Of a DNA stretch of 36,132 bases, positions 35,408 through 36,132 are shown in pieces. The DNA lies in assembly GCA_947463095.1 (NCBI GenBank), contig CANHRE010000022.1, forward strand, positions 1 to 36,132, in the 5' to 3' direction. The first letter of the stretch is position 1. Every line of letters begins with the position of its first letter. The position numbers and the translations under genes are program-made. The notes below the pieces were generated by a model, which was not told the origin of the DNA, ran no database searches, and saw only the letters and a program-made list of their open reading frames with translations. This stretch comes from Flavobacteriales bacterium (GTDB lineage Bacteria; Bacteroidota; Bacteroidia; NS11-12g; UBA955).

Positions 35408-36132
35408 ATGAAACTCGCCGACCTGAAGAAAATCTGGTTCATCAACTTCCTGAAGCGGGTGCGCTATGCCACCCGTTACTATAACTTCCGTTACGGTCAG
35501 ATTCTGCGCTGGGGCTTTAACTCGCGCGAGGATACGAACTATACCTACGCGCTCACCCCTGCCAATATGGAATACCTGGCCAGCACGCTGGCGGTGGTAA
35601 CAGGCAAGGACCGGCAGGCCATCATGGGCTATATCCGCGAGGCGGAACAGGACGAGGCGCTGAAGGCGTGCATCCTGAACAGCATCCGCAACTCAGAGCA
35701 CCGCCATTTTGCCGATGCGGAGGTGCGCTTTGCCCGACGCCTGGGCTGGTATGCGCTGCTGCGTGCGCTGAAGCCTGCCGTAGTGGTGGAAACGGGTGTG
35801 GACAAGGGCCTCGGGGCGGTGCTGCTCTGTGCGGGCATCCTGCGCAATCGGGCGGAAGGCTTTCCGGGGAAATACTACGGCACCGATATCAACCCGGAAG
35901 CGGGCTATATGCTGACCGGCCCCTATAAAGAAGCCGGGGAAATCCTGTACGGCGACTCCATCGAGAGCCTGAAGATGCTTACTGAGCCCATCGGCCTGTT
36001 CATCAACGACAGCGACCACAGCGCCGATTATGAATACCGGGAATACCGCACCATCGAACCCTTACTCGGCCCGAACTCCGTGGTGCTCGGCGACAATGCC
36101 CACGCCACCGACAAGCTGGTGCGCTTCGCCAC
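35408..36132 (+). CDS. Class I SAM-dependent methyltransferase-like protein (partial at the window edge)
   Basis: Continuous frame MKLADLKKIWFINFLKRVRYATRYYNF...AVVVETGVDKGLGAVLL...YYGTDINPEAG...LFINDSDHS; not in the ORF track because no stop is in-window. Confidence 0.78.
   Translation, partial: MKLADLKKIWFINFLKRVRYATRYYNFRYGQILRWGFNSREDTNYTYALTPANMEYLASTLAVVTGKDRQAIMGYIREAEQDEALKACILNSIRNSEHRHFADAEVRFARRLGWYALLRALKPAVVVETGVDKGLGAVLLCAGILRNRAEGFPGKYYGTDINPEAGYMLTGPYKEAGEILYGDSIESLKMLTEPIGLFINDSDHSADYEYREYRTIEPLLGPNSVVLGDNAHATDKLVRFA

Overview
The window looks like a Bacteroidota-type chromosomal segment: T9SS C-terminal sorting domains, TAnnTTTG-like promoter motifs and Bacteroidota-style gene content. 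There are about 31 protein-coding genes and no rRNA, tRNA or CRISPR array that I could recognise. Recognisable blocks are: an ABC-2 export pair; a WD40 protein; a RidA-like protein; a saccharopine-dehydrogenase-like protein; an ars operon (arsR, ACR3-type arsB, and a single ORF fusing an ArsN2-like GNAT domain to thioredoxin-type ArsC); kdsA; an HtrA/DegP protease; etfBA; a bifunctional nuclease; a 2-domain fused D-Ala-D-Ala ligase followed by a PASTA protein; a T9SS cargo protein; a 7-CXXCH cytochrome with a TPR-like tail; an MFS + GH13 pair; a MATE transporter; an ion channel; a T9SS amidase; an inositol monophosphatase; and a partial methyltransferase. The most unusual part is the ~31.15-33.31 kb intergenic territory. 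It is a mosaic of two heptamer minisatellites, GC-rich hairpin modules and a ~350-bp higher-order repeat. Related modules occur at 17.35 kb and 28.85 kb, and one heptamer array supplies the last codons and stop codon of the amidase gene. All homology calls are by eye; no database search was run.
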